Shown: positions 10,432 to 24,700 of the stretch, piece after piece | Layout of the letters: every line of letters starts with the position of its first letter | How positions within the stretch are numbered: the stretch's first letter is position 1 | Assembly (NCBI GenBank): GCA_030686995.1 | Contig: CM060706.1 | Coordinates: forward strand, 145,644,731 to 145,708,730 | DNA from: Artemisia argyi | Taxonomy: Eukaryota > Streptophyta > Magnoliopsida > Asterales > Asteraceae | Direction of reading: 5' to 3' | Length of the DNA stretch: 64,000 nucleotides | The notes under the pieces: model-generated | The model's database searches: none | What the model was told of the DNA's origin: nothing | Seen by the model: the letters and a program-made list of their open reading frames with translations, nothing else | Program-made: the position numbers and the translations under genes

Positions 10432-12777
10432 TTCTTATATGATTGTCATTTTCAACCAGCATTGAAATCTAAGAAGATATTGATTACTCTTTAGTCTCCA
10501 CTAAAACATTGTTTAGTATACAATAAAGCCAAGTTGGCATGGCCCATGAGCCGCTTATTATTGGGTATTTCTTTCAGCTGGCACCGACAGTTTGAGTACT
10601 CGTTGCGAGTGTGCGGCTGTGATTGTGCAATAATTGCAGAAATAACCTTGAGGTAAAATATTAGTGTGCAAAACTTGACATTTTTAGTTTTACGTTTTAT
10701 TCTCGAGTTAGAGTTAAGCAAAAAAATAAAAGAAAATGAAAAAGAAACAAAAGATATTGTGTACCTGGTGAGTTATGCACTCTAGAATTTTAATGAGGAC
10801 ATCAAATGTCTTACTATTAAAAGTTTAAAACACGGTGGTGGCAGTATATTATTGTCTAAAGTGTTATATACATTTGGAATTCTAAACTAAAATTGGTACA
10901 AACCAAAAAACTTACTAATTTTACAAAATATCAAAGAATCATCTTAAACTAAAGTTGGCAACAATTTCATTCTATGCATGCATTTCAATATTTGATACCC
11001 GGGTCAACCCAATTATCGAAACCCGGCCGGGTTTCGTTTTTTCAAAAAAAATTAATAGAAACTCAGGTTGACCCGGTAATCGAACCGGTCGAAAAAATAA
11101 AAAAATAATAAATTGAAAACCGGTTTAATCCGGTGGTCGAACCGGTTGACCTGGTGACTCGACCACGTCGATTTCGAACCCGGTTTTCAAAACGTGGCTA
11201 AAATGTAATCGGAAAAGAAACAAAAATATAGATATCGAACCAACCAAATTCTGACTAGCAATTATTTAGTTTTGTATTTTAATAAGTCAAATTATTATGA
11301 CTGAATAAACTATATAATTAAAAAAAAAGTTACAAACAGCTGTGCATTTGTTTTGTTGTTGTAGCCGGTTGAATTTGGTTCGTGGCGCCTCTTCCACCGG
11401 CAAAGTGAGACCCACAATGCTTTGCTTGTCTTGCTCTCCATCTTCGTATCATTGTATGATAACCAAGATGATGAGAAGCTATCAACAAATATTATTTTAA
11501 CCACAGTAACATGGAGTATATGTGACATGTGTTATAATCTTAGCATATAACTTAGACAAGTTAATTTTAATCATGTCTCTTACTTTCACTTTTACATATT
11601 TTTTGACGTGAATTGTATCAAGATTCAAGAACCGACCTTCAAAAGAACTGCAAGTACTCGATCCATTGAGACAAACTTATAAACTCAAGGGTCGGGAATA
11701 GATCAACTAAGAAGAGAAAATAAAATAAGAAGAATGAGAAATGTTTGTAGCCACATATTTCAAATGAAGATGGAGAATTTCATGGGAGATGCATCTTATT
11801 TTCTAGGTGCATCTTAAATGTGCGGCTGTGATTACTTCTCATTTTTCTCATTATAGTTTTATTTCTTATTTGATCCCTACTCCTCAAGGGTCATGAAACA
11901 CGATATAGGCATCTTATAAACACTTGTTGGAAATGAGAAGAAAAAATAAAATGAAAAGAAACCGCAAACATATTTCAGATGTACATAAAAAAATAGATAC
12001 GTCACTTTTTAAAATTCTCGTTATTATTTGAAATGTGTCTTGATTTTTCTTTCTCACCAAATCCTTTCCCCACCCATAACATATTAAAATAAATATTACG
12101 TGAACATTATGTTTGACTGAATCTCATGGCAATGATGAAGGCTTATGTTTAACAGTTTACACACTGATTATCAGTATAGACGGGCTCAACAAAGAAAATG
12201 TTTGTTTGTTTATTTTATTTCAGAATAAAAAAGAACACAAATACCGCAACAATTTCACACCTATAATCCTAGTAACACTAACTTGTATACAGCCAATGTC
12301 ACAAGCAGAAGAAAAAAAGTACAATGGAAACTATGGAGTAAACCAAGGGAGAACACCCTAGCTATGGATACAAACAAATTGATACAAACACCACCTACAC
12401 TTTTAACACATATCTAAAACTAAATAAGCCTCAGTTTCTCTACTCTGGTCTTCAAATGTTACAGTGCCGTATTACAGGAGTTGGGCCTCCAACTGTCGTT
12501 AGTCCAATTATCCTGCAAAAACCTGCAGATAAGAAAACACTCTTATCACAACTTTTGTCAAACATTGTAAATGACAGAATCTGTAAAATGAATTATGTTA
12601 TTCTTATTGGCATCCATCAGGCTATGTCAAGTGATTTCAATTCAAGCGCTATTTTAAAGATGCAGATCTAGCAACTTTCATAGACAATTGGTTTGTGTTA
12701 AAGAAAAACTTTTGGATTTAGCACCATCTATGTAACTAGATAAGGTCCAATTCACTTGCCTTTCATAATGAAGGTGC
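10432..12777. other. Intergenic, no gene recognised
   Basis: I see no conserved coding sequence. At about 10,995-11,180 a segment rich in gttgacccgg and cgaaccggtt motifs looks like a degraded repeat. The part next to 12,778 probably holds the 3' UTR of the SRFR1-like gene. Confidence 0.5.
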
Positions 12778-15700
12778 TTAGCTAGAATAAGAGCTAAGAG
12801 CCGCGACAACTGAACCGGTAGTCTCGAGAGTTGAGGCTACATCTGGGATGTCTTTCCATGCTGTAGTGACTTTCAGAGATGGATACAGCCAACTCTTGAC
12901 AGAATCCATGAAAGAATCTGGGTCCAAACTCAAAATGGCATCCCAATCGACTTGACGTCCTTCCGGTATGCTCCCTGTGAATTCCATATTAGCTGCCAGA
13001 AGCAGTCCAAGCATGACTGAAAAACCCACAACAGCAGACCCTCTTGAAAGTGGCATGAAGTTGTACCTGAAATGACAAGCACATATTATAGTAAATTGAC
13101 TTTAACTTTGACCTTGGCCATCAAACTGTTTATGATGTTAAACACTTAAACATAAGATAAATTGGTGGGAGGAGCAGTCTTTACCAGTAATATGTCATCC
13201 TTAAGATTGCTTCTCTTACATTTTCAAGCGTACCAAAATCATTTGACCCATATGTCTCGCCACAATAGGAATTACACAATACCTGTCGATTCAATGTCAC
13301 ACGATTCAATGTCGCAGTGCATTAACTTTCTAATACAATATTTTGCATATATTCTTAAGCTGAAAACTTCATAGCACTAGTAAAGACTGATTCTGGCAGA
13401 GTATTTTCTACAAACGAGTATTTATGAGTTATTAAAAGTATAAATCATATATTTCCACTAAGCGTTTGAGAATCTGAGGCTTGAGTGGTGTTTGAATTTG
13501 ACTTCAGTGTAAAAGGACGAGGTTCCTGTTTAGGTTACTCGGGAGGGCGACTCTTTGACTCAGATGTACGCCGCCTAACCGAGGTATCCCCGTAACTGAT
13601 CCTGACCCTTTCCTTTGGCCGCCCCCAAAAAGTGTGCTGGTGAGGGTTGAACCCTAGACCTCTTGTGAGGAGGTTACCTTGGTGGTGGTTTGAATTTGAC
13701 TTTACTGTCTTAATATTTTAAAAATAAAAAAACAAAAAAAAAATAATAAAAAAATTAAAAAAAAAGAAAAAGAAAAACTCAATTCACAAAGTCATGTGAA
13801 AAGTTGTTTGATTGTTGCTTAATTAAAACGAAAAGTGGCAGAATTGAATCAAGCCATCATTTATTAAAGCATGACTTAATGAAAAAAGAAAACACACACG
13901 GCCTTACTCTCATATTCCTGCTAATAAGATCGTATATAATATAAAGAGATGGAATTCGGAAGAAGTAAATCTCGTGCTTTGTTAACTTAAAGGGAAAAGG
14001 TCTGAAAACTGCAGATAGTCAAGCTTTATGAATACTCTTGCTAACTTAACAAAAGAACACATGGGCGAAGTATGGACTTAAGCAACAATCAAACAAAAGA
14101 ACACATGGGCGAAGTATGGACTTAAGCGCTCTTGGTAAGTTAACCAATCTCGTGCTTTGGTGGTCTCTTGGTAAATATGATACTGTTTAAGAGCTCTTTT
14201 GTTAAGAGACCGACAGACACAAATATGTTAGAACAATGAAAATATGTTGGAACAATGGAATCAGGTTCTTTGCTAAGTAATCTAGCTAAGTTGAAAAACG
14301 TTGATGGTAAGATCAGGGGTAGGGATGGCAAACCTGTCCAACAGGAGACTCACTCCTATGCATACGAATGACCAAACTGAAACGAGCTCTATTGTGAAGG
14401 AAAGCGTTGTTGAGGACACACATACGAAGTCGATTTCGTATGTGAATGTGCTTAACGAGGAGCCAATGAAAAAGAAGGTAAACTTTCGTTCTTTGAATAC
14501 TAATGAAACTGTTAAGAACTCGATGTGGCAATACCAATGGCTTCGGTTGAACTAGTAAATAATCGGTTAGCCAATAGTTTGTTCGGGTATGTTCTTGGGA
14601 AAAGACTTGCATTTCCAATCGTAGAGAACTACGTTAAAACACATGGGCGAAGTATGGACTTAAGCGAGTAACGATGAACTCTGACGGGTTTTTATTTTTC
14701 AAATTTACGTCTTTGGAAGGGATGGAACAGGTAATTGAGAACGGCCCATGGCTAATTCGTAAGGCTCCTCTTATATTGAACACATGGACACCAAATACTA
14801 AGCTAGTAAAGGAAGACATTACTAGTATCCCCGTTTGGGTGAAGCTTCACAACGTACTGATGGCAGCCTTTACCGAAGATGGGTTGTGTTTGATTGCTAC
14901 TAAGATAGGACAACCTATCATGCTCGATGCATACACGAGCAATATGTGTCTTGAATCGTGAGGACGCAACAGTTATGCTAGAGCTTTAATTGAGGTAACC
15001 TCGTAACATAATCTTTTGGAATTGTTGGTTGTGGCAATTCCATTGCTTAATGGTTCGGGGCACACAATGGAAACTATTACTATTGAATATGAGTGGCAAC
15101 CTCCCGAGATGTGAAACGTGCAACATTTTTGGACATTCTAAGGAACAATGTCTAAAGAGGGCTAGGGATGTTAACAAGAATGTGGAACAAGATGATGGGT
15201 TTGTGGAGGTAACTCGCAAGGGGAGCAAAGGCAAGCAGACTGCTAGAAATAAGATGCGTCAAATTGATGGCATTCGACTTACCAAACCTAAAACAAGCTA
15301 CTATTATCGCCCCAAGGCTAAAAATAATATGAAGAATGGCAGGGACTGGGGAGGCTTCTACTTCAAAGTCTAATGATACTGGCAAGGATAATACTTGGCA
15401 AGGATAATACTGATTCAAGAAATAAATGTTGTTTCTTTGAAAAATGCTTTCGAGGCTCTTAAAGAAAATGACATTGTTTTCGAAAAAAAATGAAACAAAC
15501 TTGTCTTGGGATCCTAGGGGTGACATAGGAAGTTTAAAAGTGGATACAGTGATGAAGTTGAAAACTTAATTGATGATACAAGGAAAAAGGTTGGGGCGCC
15601 TCCCAGGAAGACTGGTATTTGGTCGGGTAAGAATGCGGAATTTGACCACCTCACGAAGGAAGATGGGAAGAGTATTTTGCGTGATCTACAGGAGAGTAAT

Positions 15701-18700
15701 GATGATGCTGATGTTGAAAATGTTTATGATGCAACGACTACTTCTAATGTAGCAGTTGGATAGTTTTGGTGTTCTAGTTTGTGTATGTAGTTAGTGTGGT
15801 CGTTTTGTGGCATGTCACAAGTTTTTTTGGTGTAATATATTTTACCGGGAAAACCCTTTACCAAAAAAATAAGATCCAGGAGCAACCAAACAAACTGAAA
15901 AGACACTGTTAAAAATTACATACCTCCCATGCTGATGCCATTTCTGCATCAAACTCATCCCATCTAGCCGGTGTACATGGTGTTCGAATTGCAAAGTCAA
16001 ATCCGCATTCTCCCCTGAAGTAGTACAACCAAAGAACCTAATTTTAGATGCTGAAAAAAAAAAAAAAAAAAGATATATAAATCAGAAATTTGGAGTAACA
16101 GCTTACGTTTTAACTAAAGTGATCCTTGTTCCTTCGAGACGTTTCCTGAGAAGAGTAAAAAACGCAAGAGAGTGAATAACAGAACAAAGGTATAATAATA
16201 CACGTGGTTGCAAACTCCATGAATCTTAATAGGTTTAAACTCTAACGTGATCATACCCCTCAAAAGCTGTACTATTGCACCAAGTAGCCAACCAGAAATC
16301 CTCCCCAATAACTTTGTACAGATCAGAGCACGTCTCAGCTTTCAAAATCTGCAAAATTATTTCTTATCAAAGACCATCCAATGATCGTGTCTGAGCATGA
16401 GAGCACACAACAACAGCAACAACGATAACCCAATCCCACCAGAGCAGGGTATGGGGGAGGTAGAATGTAGACAGATCATACCCCTACCCTTAGGTAAACC
16501 CGAGGGTAGGAGACTACTTCTGAGAAGACCTCCGGCAAAGAGAAAGAATGAATGTGATGGTACTAAAAAAAATATGTGAAAGCATGAAAAAGCAAGGATA
16601 CATGGCATAGGAAGAATATGAAAGCATAAGACACATGGCACGATAAGCTAAGAAAGCATAAAACACAGTCAAGAGAAAGATATCACCATAAAGAGTAAGG
16701 GTTTTTTAAAGTCTTACTAGCCCTCTTACATGGGCAGACGTTTTGCTTGTTTGTTTTTTTCTTTTGAGTCAGACCAGTTAGACATATAACATATTACTCA
16801 GTAAGAGGTAGGAGACTTGTCTTACTGCCTCTTACTCGATAAGAGATTGAAGACTCGTGTTAATATAATATATTTGATGGTTTATTAACTATGTTATATT
16901 TATGATAAAAAGTCTTGTTTCATATTTACATAAGTTACTTAAATAAATTGCAGAAACGAGCACTTAAAATCATTCGGAAAATTATACAAAAACAAACAAC
17001 ATTATTTAGACTTTCTAGCCACCTCTTACTGGTAAGATATGGTAGTCAGATTCAGACCTAAAACATCTAATGAAACAAAGACACCCTTAAACTAAAAGGG
17101 ACATAAAGGAATACAACGCATAGCAACATAAGAAACAAATAAGCATAGGACCAATAGTTCGAGAAGCAAGAGTTCTAAGCATGAGAGAACACCAAGATAT
17201 ATTTGATATGTTTGAACAGAAAAGCTAACCTCCTCCAATTTTCCATCTTTTGATAAATCAATAGCGCAGTCAGCCTTACTATACACACAACCATTTTCCT
17301 TCATGATAGTCTTTGCAACGTCTAGCGTTCTGCGGCATTGCCAAATTATTAGCATGCTATAAAGTAAAGCCATAGGTTAAAACCAAAGTGATTACTGATT
17401 ATACCTTTGAAAATGTGGATAGTAACGAGTTATTCTCGCTTGTCCAAGAATAAGAGGTGTATTAGACCCAAATCCAGAATTGAACTCCTCACTAGGTTTC
17501 GGAGAAAAAAGCATACAGTGTAAGTACTAAAAGACCATGAAAAAGTTACAAAAATAACAGATAAGATCTATAATACCTTAATTTGTTGACCCACACAACA
17601 GGGTCACATGGTTCAGATATTTGTCTCCATTTAACGGCTACTGAGTAAAGATGAAGCCACGAGAAAACAGACTGTCCTGGTGACTTCTCTTCCAAGGCAC
17701 TAGAAGTTGATGCTTCTGAGCTACACCCAGTTCTGTCTCTATCAATTCTCGGAATTATGATCTTCTCTTTTCTGCGAGGCCGTTTCCCATTTTTTGATGC
17801 AACTTTAGTAGAAAACCTCCATTCTGATTGCAGCGAACGCCAAACCTTAGACACCCTTTGTGCAATCTCAATGGCAGCTAAGCCAGCCATGCGATGCTGG
17901 TATATATGTCAGATAGACTTAATATCAAAATGTGTAAAAATACAGCTTAAAGTAAGAAAAAGTTGAAAAGTCAACAGCATACTGAGACTTGTATTATCAA
18001 ATAAATCACCTGACGCTTATTAGGCAAGAAGCCTGGGCTATGATACTGGATTGTTTTGCCAACACGATCAGCAGCAGACAGAAGTGTGCTCTTTGGTTTA
18101 GTCATCGTAAAATCCTGTTTCTTCACCTTTGCTTTTCTTAAAGGAGGCTGTCTGTAAACCTTTTCACATACATTTTTGGGATGCAACCGTTTGCACCAGT
18201 ATTCCTGTAAAGAATAAATATTAAGCACAACTCTTCAGCTATATTGTAATACATCAAAGAGAAAGAAATATTCAAAAACAGGGTAACTGATTACTTAAGT
18301 GAAAAACTGATCAATGGGCCATTCAAAACATTGAGAACATAGGAAACGAACTTAAGTGTTAAAAGGAAAACAAAGATGGTACACGTTACATACAAAGATG
18401 TTTAAATATACCTTGAACATGGGGTCGACATCCCTATCTATGTCAAACCAGCTAAACTCGCTGTTGATCTTGGCAGAGGTATATAAGGCAATTTCTTTCT
18501 GCATCAAATTTTAAGAACTTAGTAATAATTTTGGTCATGATAATCTTTGCTCAAACAGCAGAACCTTACTACATTATTAATTTTGTTCCGTTGGAAATGA
18601 AAAAGGAACCTGATAGAAAGCCAGACATTGAAGAACAAATTTGTCCATGGAGTCTAGCTCCAAATCCAAAGCAGCATCATAATCCTTTACCTGTTACATA

Positions 18701-21700
18701 TACCAAAGATCATCATAAAATAGCTATACTAAAAGAAGTACAACGCCAACACAGAACATGTACAACATGATTCCAGTGTAAGAAGTGAACAGTGCATCAT
18801 ACAGCTTCTTTATATTCTCCAACAGCATGATGGCAAGAAGCCCGCAGATAAAGACACTCTATGTTTGAGCTCTCAATGCTAAGCCCAACTGATAAATCTT
18901 TAATCGCCTTCCTGCGACATCAAGTTAACAAATATTAATTAGGACACTTGGAGTTATGTCCTATTTTGGGGAAAGGGACCCAGTGAACACACCTATGATC
19001 TCCCATAGCATGGAGTAGCAGCCCACGCAAGTGATATCCTTTAGCAAACCTATTAAAAAAACTCCAATATTTAGTATCATTAGATGAGAGTTAGATGTCA
19101 CTACCTATTACCAATCATCTCTACAGCTTTAGACTTTAAAAAATATGTCTTCAGATAAGTTGACATCAAATTTTAGTTTATCTTAATAATTCTACGGTGC
19201 ACATAATCTTTACCTGGCATCAATTTTCAAAGCCTTTTCAAGGCAATCCAAAGCCTTTTCTGAACTTGCCAGGTCTTGATAAAACTATAAAATAAAATAA
19301 AAAAATAAAAAAAAAAAAACATTCACACTTCAGCACATTTTTTGGGGTACTTGTAAAGGATAAATGGAAACAAGCGACAACAAAACAGCACATAATCTGT
19401 TGTTATAAACTATATGCGGATCCGCATCTTATAAATACCTGAGCTAAATGACCCCATGCATCAAGAAAATTTTGATCAATTTGAATAGCTTTCAGATGTG
19501 CTTCCTCAGCTTTTTTGTATTCACCAAGTGATGACAGTGCCAGACCCTTTATAAGAATGTCTTATCGGTCAGCATACTTGTAGGTACAGAAAACAAAATA
19601 TACAAAAATTGATGATTCACTGAATGTGATTGTCTGATGCTATGCACTAACCAAGTATGTGTAAGCTGATTTGTTATCCTTATCGAGCTTTACACATTCA
19701 GATAGGTCTTCAGTGGCAGCCTTAAAATCCTTAATCTTGAAATTCACAATTCCTGCATCAATTTCAATGTATTTGCAATATGATATACTGTCAAAAACTA
19801 ACAATAGACTAAACTAGAATACATATGATATGTAAGTACCGCTAAAGATGAAGTCAAATTAAAGCCAATCAAGAAACATACCCCTTTCATGCAATATATC
19901 TGCTGAATCAGGCTCAAACTCTAAGGACTTGGTCAAATCTGCGATCGCCTGTTCAACAACTATATTAGACACAAAGGCATGCATGAGAAAAAAATAATTT
20001 GAAAGAGCATTATTATAAGTTTATAACCATGCATGGAAACATTGGTTTACAAAAGAAGCTTACTCACTTAGCTGTCAGAAACACTAATAATTCTTATACA
20101 ACAGTTACCATCTCAAATTACGAAATTCCTCAGATAATGAATGAGGCAAGATGCAATGTTAACTAACTTACAGTCCACATGGTCCTTGGTGTAGTTATAC
20201 TTGGTACAAAATGGTACACTCACAACTTCACACAGTTCACGATTCATGGTTCCATGATATGTATAGTTTGTGGACAGTAATTCATATGATGTAATCCGAG
20301 TACAGTATCAAGATATATATGAAATACAATAATGCCCAACACCCTTTCATTTATCATGTATGTGTGTGTTTTGTACTTTTGTGTATGTATTCACAATTTA
20401 GTATCTGAATTTTATACATCGTCCTCAATATCTACTTTCCATATCTTCCAAAACTAACAGTAAGAACCGTGTACATTAATTGTGTTACACAGAAAATGGA
20501 TTTACTCTCAAAAGCTCTCTTTTTTTCCTTTTCTCTTTGTTCTTAGGCTGAAAGAACAAGCCTGCCTGCTTCCAGATATAATACCATGCTGCAATTAGAC
20601 CCATATACCTAAAGCTGCTATCAAAGCTTAGAGCATCTCATACTCATAATGGCAGAATGATTTCGATGTGAGACAACCAGAATCAGAAGGGGGACCAAAC
20701 ATATGAAATTGCTGACAAGCAAAGCCAAAGGATGCAAATATTCAGAATGTCAAAAGCTTTCTTTTAGGTTACATTCCTAACAACGTAAAAATTAAAGCCT
20801 CAATACAGACGCCAAAACTGCATTTGGTTATAGTTAGACAAGATACATACTGGGCGTGATACATGCATACCAGCTACAGCAGTTTTAGAAGTATACAGCA
20901 ACTTAGATACACACACAGAACAGCATTGCTATGCTACTTGCAAAGCTATAAAATCAGGCTTGATCCCTAACAATGATAATGATTACTAGCCAACAAACTG
21001 AACGGAAACTAAAAAATAAAAATAAAACTGACCTCAACAGATTCTCCTAAAGCAGCCCGAGCCTGCCCTCTTCGTTTCCACGCCTCACCAGCTGATGGAT
21101 TTGATTGTAGTGCCTAAAAGTATAATGTAAGGGGAGGTAAAAATTTATACATCACATGATATGCATCTCGAAGCTTTGGTTACCTTTGTAAAATCAGCAA
21201 TGGCTGAATCAAGTTCTCTTTTAAATGCATAGGCTGTTCCTCTTCCTATTAGTGCTTCAGGGTAAGTAGGATCTTCTCTCAAAACCTGTAATCATATCAC
21301 AGAAAAGGAATAATGGAGAGATAAGAGATAAAACATATTATATAAATGAGAAGAAACCAGCAATGCACATGTTATAACATCAATGCTGCTGCCAAGACAA
21401 CATTTAGATAGAGAAAATCCTAACAAGAGAAGCATGAAGCATAATCTATATTTGGATAGATATGAAGAAAAATAAAATAACATATGATTTTTTATTTTAT
21501 TTTGGAGAAGGAATAACATATAAATCAAGTTCAAAGGAAGCTTAACCTGATCAAAAATGGATATGGCACGAGCGTACTGTCCTTCATTCACCTACAGCAA
21601 CAAAATGTTCATTAAAAAAATATCCTAAAACAGAACTTATGGTAATAAACAACGAAGGGAAAAAACGATGTGTTCTTGAGATTAATATACAAGAGAAAGG

Positions 21701-24700
21701 AAAAGAAATTGAAAAAAAATTTGTGTTCTCAAGATTTTTTTAGAGAAGAAAGGAAAAGAAGAAGAAGGAAATGGAAGGAAGAGTATTTGATTATCTTCCT
21801 TTCTTTTCTCTCCTATCTCTTCTCTTCTTTTCCTTTATAAAATTAACTCGAGAACACATAAAGAAAACAAAAATGGTGGTGCAAGATGATACATTGTAAC
21901 ATATTCCCATGCAAAGAGTACATGAATATAATGATCTTCTAGAACTCTGAGTGTACTAGGTCAGATGGCCAAATTGAAATATTTTGAACATGAGTTCACT
22001 TATGGTTGTAGAGCTAATTCTCTATCTTGGAGAGCTGTAATTTTTTTTTTTTCCCAAATTTGGGTAGAGGCGTTTTAATATAGTTGCATTTTCAAAAAAT
22101 AAAAAATAAATAAATAAATTATGGTTGTACAACAAATAACATACTAATGTTCCAACTTAGTGAATTATAACGAATGTGAGGATGAAAGTCACTGCAGGGA
22201 GCAATGATATATGCAAGTTCTTATTCCGATAAAGAGCAAGAGTTGTCCAAGTGGTTTGTCCTCTTCATGATACTCTAGAGGTCATGATATGAAAATTCCA
22301 TTGGTAAACCCACTGTATTACCATTCTTATATGAACAGGAAGTGGCCATAAGTTCACACCTTGGGTGTGGTTTCACTTCTATTAAACAATTTCGGTCATT
22401 ATACTTTTTAAGGTCAAGTTCATGCAAAATTAATAATTCAATTAGAGAGCAACTATGGTGACTGCAACTTTACAAGTGTCAAGGGCACATTCTAACCACG
22501 GAAAAAATATAGTACTTCCTATAATACATCCCATGTACCAACTAAATATATCCCCTGCCAAAAATTGTCATAAACTTAAAGGAAGAGGTGAAGTAAAATA
22601 TCGGAAAACCTTCCATCTTGTTGACCTTCGTAGGAATTAATATATAAAATAAAGATATATAGATATGGAAATACTGATTTGACAAACCTGAGCAATTCCT
22701 CGAGATAGTCGGAAATCAACATTTATTGACTTGGCCTTTGAGATCCGAGTAACAGAGAACTTTTTTTTCCCTTTCGCATCATTACTTGATTCACTGCGTG
22801 TATCATGTATATCACTTGATTTAGAAGGAATTAATGAAATTCTGGTGCTCAGATCAGATTTGTTACGGCTTTCACTTGTACTACTGTGTGCTTCTGATCT
22901 AGCACCAAAGTTAACAGATATGTTGTAGGTTCCATTTTGTTGTTTTTCATGATTTCCATTTGTTCCCATGTGAAAAGTTTTAGAACCCTCAACTTTCTTA
23001 CTAGACCCATTGGATACGTAAGGTATCTCATTTGACTTGCTTTCTATCTCCAACACCTCCCTTGAATCGCCACAAGGTTCGGAGCTAACATTTGACATGG
23101 TATGATTATTGGAGATTTCACTTGATTTACCAGAATTAGTGGGTTCAGGTGTGGTTATGGACCATTCAGATAATTGTTTAGCCTCTTTATCAAGGGAAGC
23201 AGCCATGCTCTTTTTTGCAGCTGTCAAAAGCTCTCCCAGCTCAAGCAGCTGCTTCAAATCTGCAGTCTCACGAACAGCATATTCATGACCTTGTTCCCAA
23301 ACCATTACAGCATCATCTTTCCTTCCCAAAGCAGAATATGCACGGCCTAAATAGTAATAACCAGAACAACTTTTAATACAAAGATGCCTGAACTTGATGA
23401 CGACTTCAAATGGAAATTGCAGATAAAACCAAAACACTAAAGTGATGAAACATAGAGAATGTTAAAATCATTAAGTAAAGTTTAATAAGGGGAAATATAA
23501 GGCATCAATATGGATCTTAAATTCCAATGCACTTCTAATAAATTCAAGACCAAATGTCATTTTACATATTGTATTTAGCTGTCACGTGCCTGTATCAAGA
23601 ACTACGCGAAAGCTAACCAAGAGAACACGTACAACAAATCCAATGACAGTTTACAACACGGTTCACTCAATAAACCTAGGAAAACACCGGGTAGCTTCTA
23701 CCCCTGTTTGGCTGTTTGCAAGAGTTTCTGCTTGTAATAACTTGACATTCCATCAGGTTGCAGTATTCGAGATTCAAAAACTTAAATAGTATACACTCAT
23801 CAGAAAACAGAAACCTAAATCACAGAAATCAGAAACTTAAATCACATCCATTCATCCGGTATTAAATAAATTCATAATTTCATTTGATGAAAATCCATGC
23901 ATTGTCGTATAACAGAAAGGCTGATGCAATGCCTATATCCACAACATCCCGGACACTCAACAGTAACCTTAAGTGGCACACAAACAATGGTCTGAGTGGC
24001 ATTGGTAGAATATTCTCTCAAAAATTGGATAGAACCCTAACACCTCACCAAATACACAACATAAAAACATATACATATGTCATGTAACCACCCATTACCT
24101 ACCACGAAGCAAATATTTAAATCAACTCGCACTGATCCACGATATAAAGTTTCACACACACCTTACATCACACCAACAACAGCTTCCATATTTTCCAACT
24201 TAACACAAATTTGTAACAATAAGCAAACTGTAGTATCCAAAATCAAAAATAGCATCCATCCACACAAGAAAAAAGTCCATGACTTATGTCGTATGATGAA
24301 ATGTTGACCGATGAGAACAGTCAGCTAATTCTAACAACTTAAGTTGATCACCTATCTAAGGTGACAATCAGCCAAATTTCTAGTGACACAATACAACAAT
24401 AAATCAAACTAATTCACAACATCCTATCTTACAGTTATCTAATTTAATTAAAAACTCTATCGACACAGGACACAGTGACATGGCCATACGCCTAAATGTT
24501 CAAGTGAAACACTCGTAAGCAATAGTCTACTAACTTAAGTTCAACACCTATCTAAAGTGACAATCAGACATTTTTAACTACACAATACAGTAATAGATTA
24601 AACTAATTCACAACATATTATATATCACAGTTATCGAATAAAGGTTATAAGGCGTTGTATCCAAAATGAAAACTCTATCTACACAGAACAAAGTGACACA

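Noticed and set aside
11310..11528. Minus-strand 72-codon frame in the region 3' of SRFR1
   Set aside because: No recognisable domain, no promoter signal, and composition like the flanking intergenic DNA.
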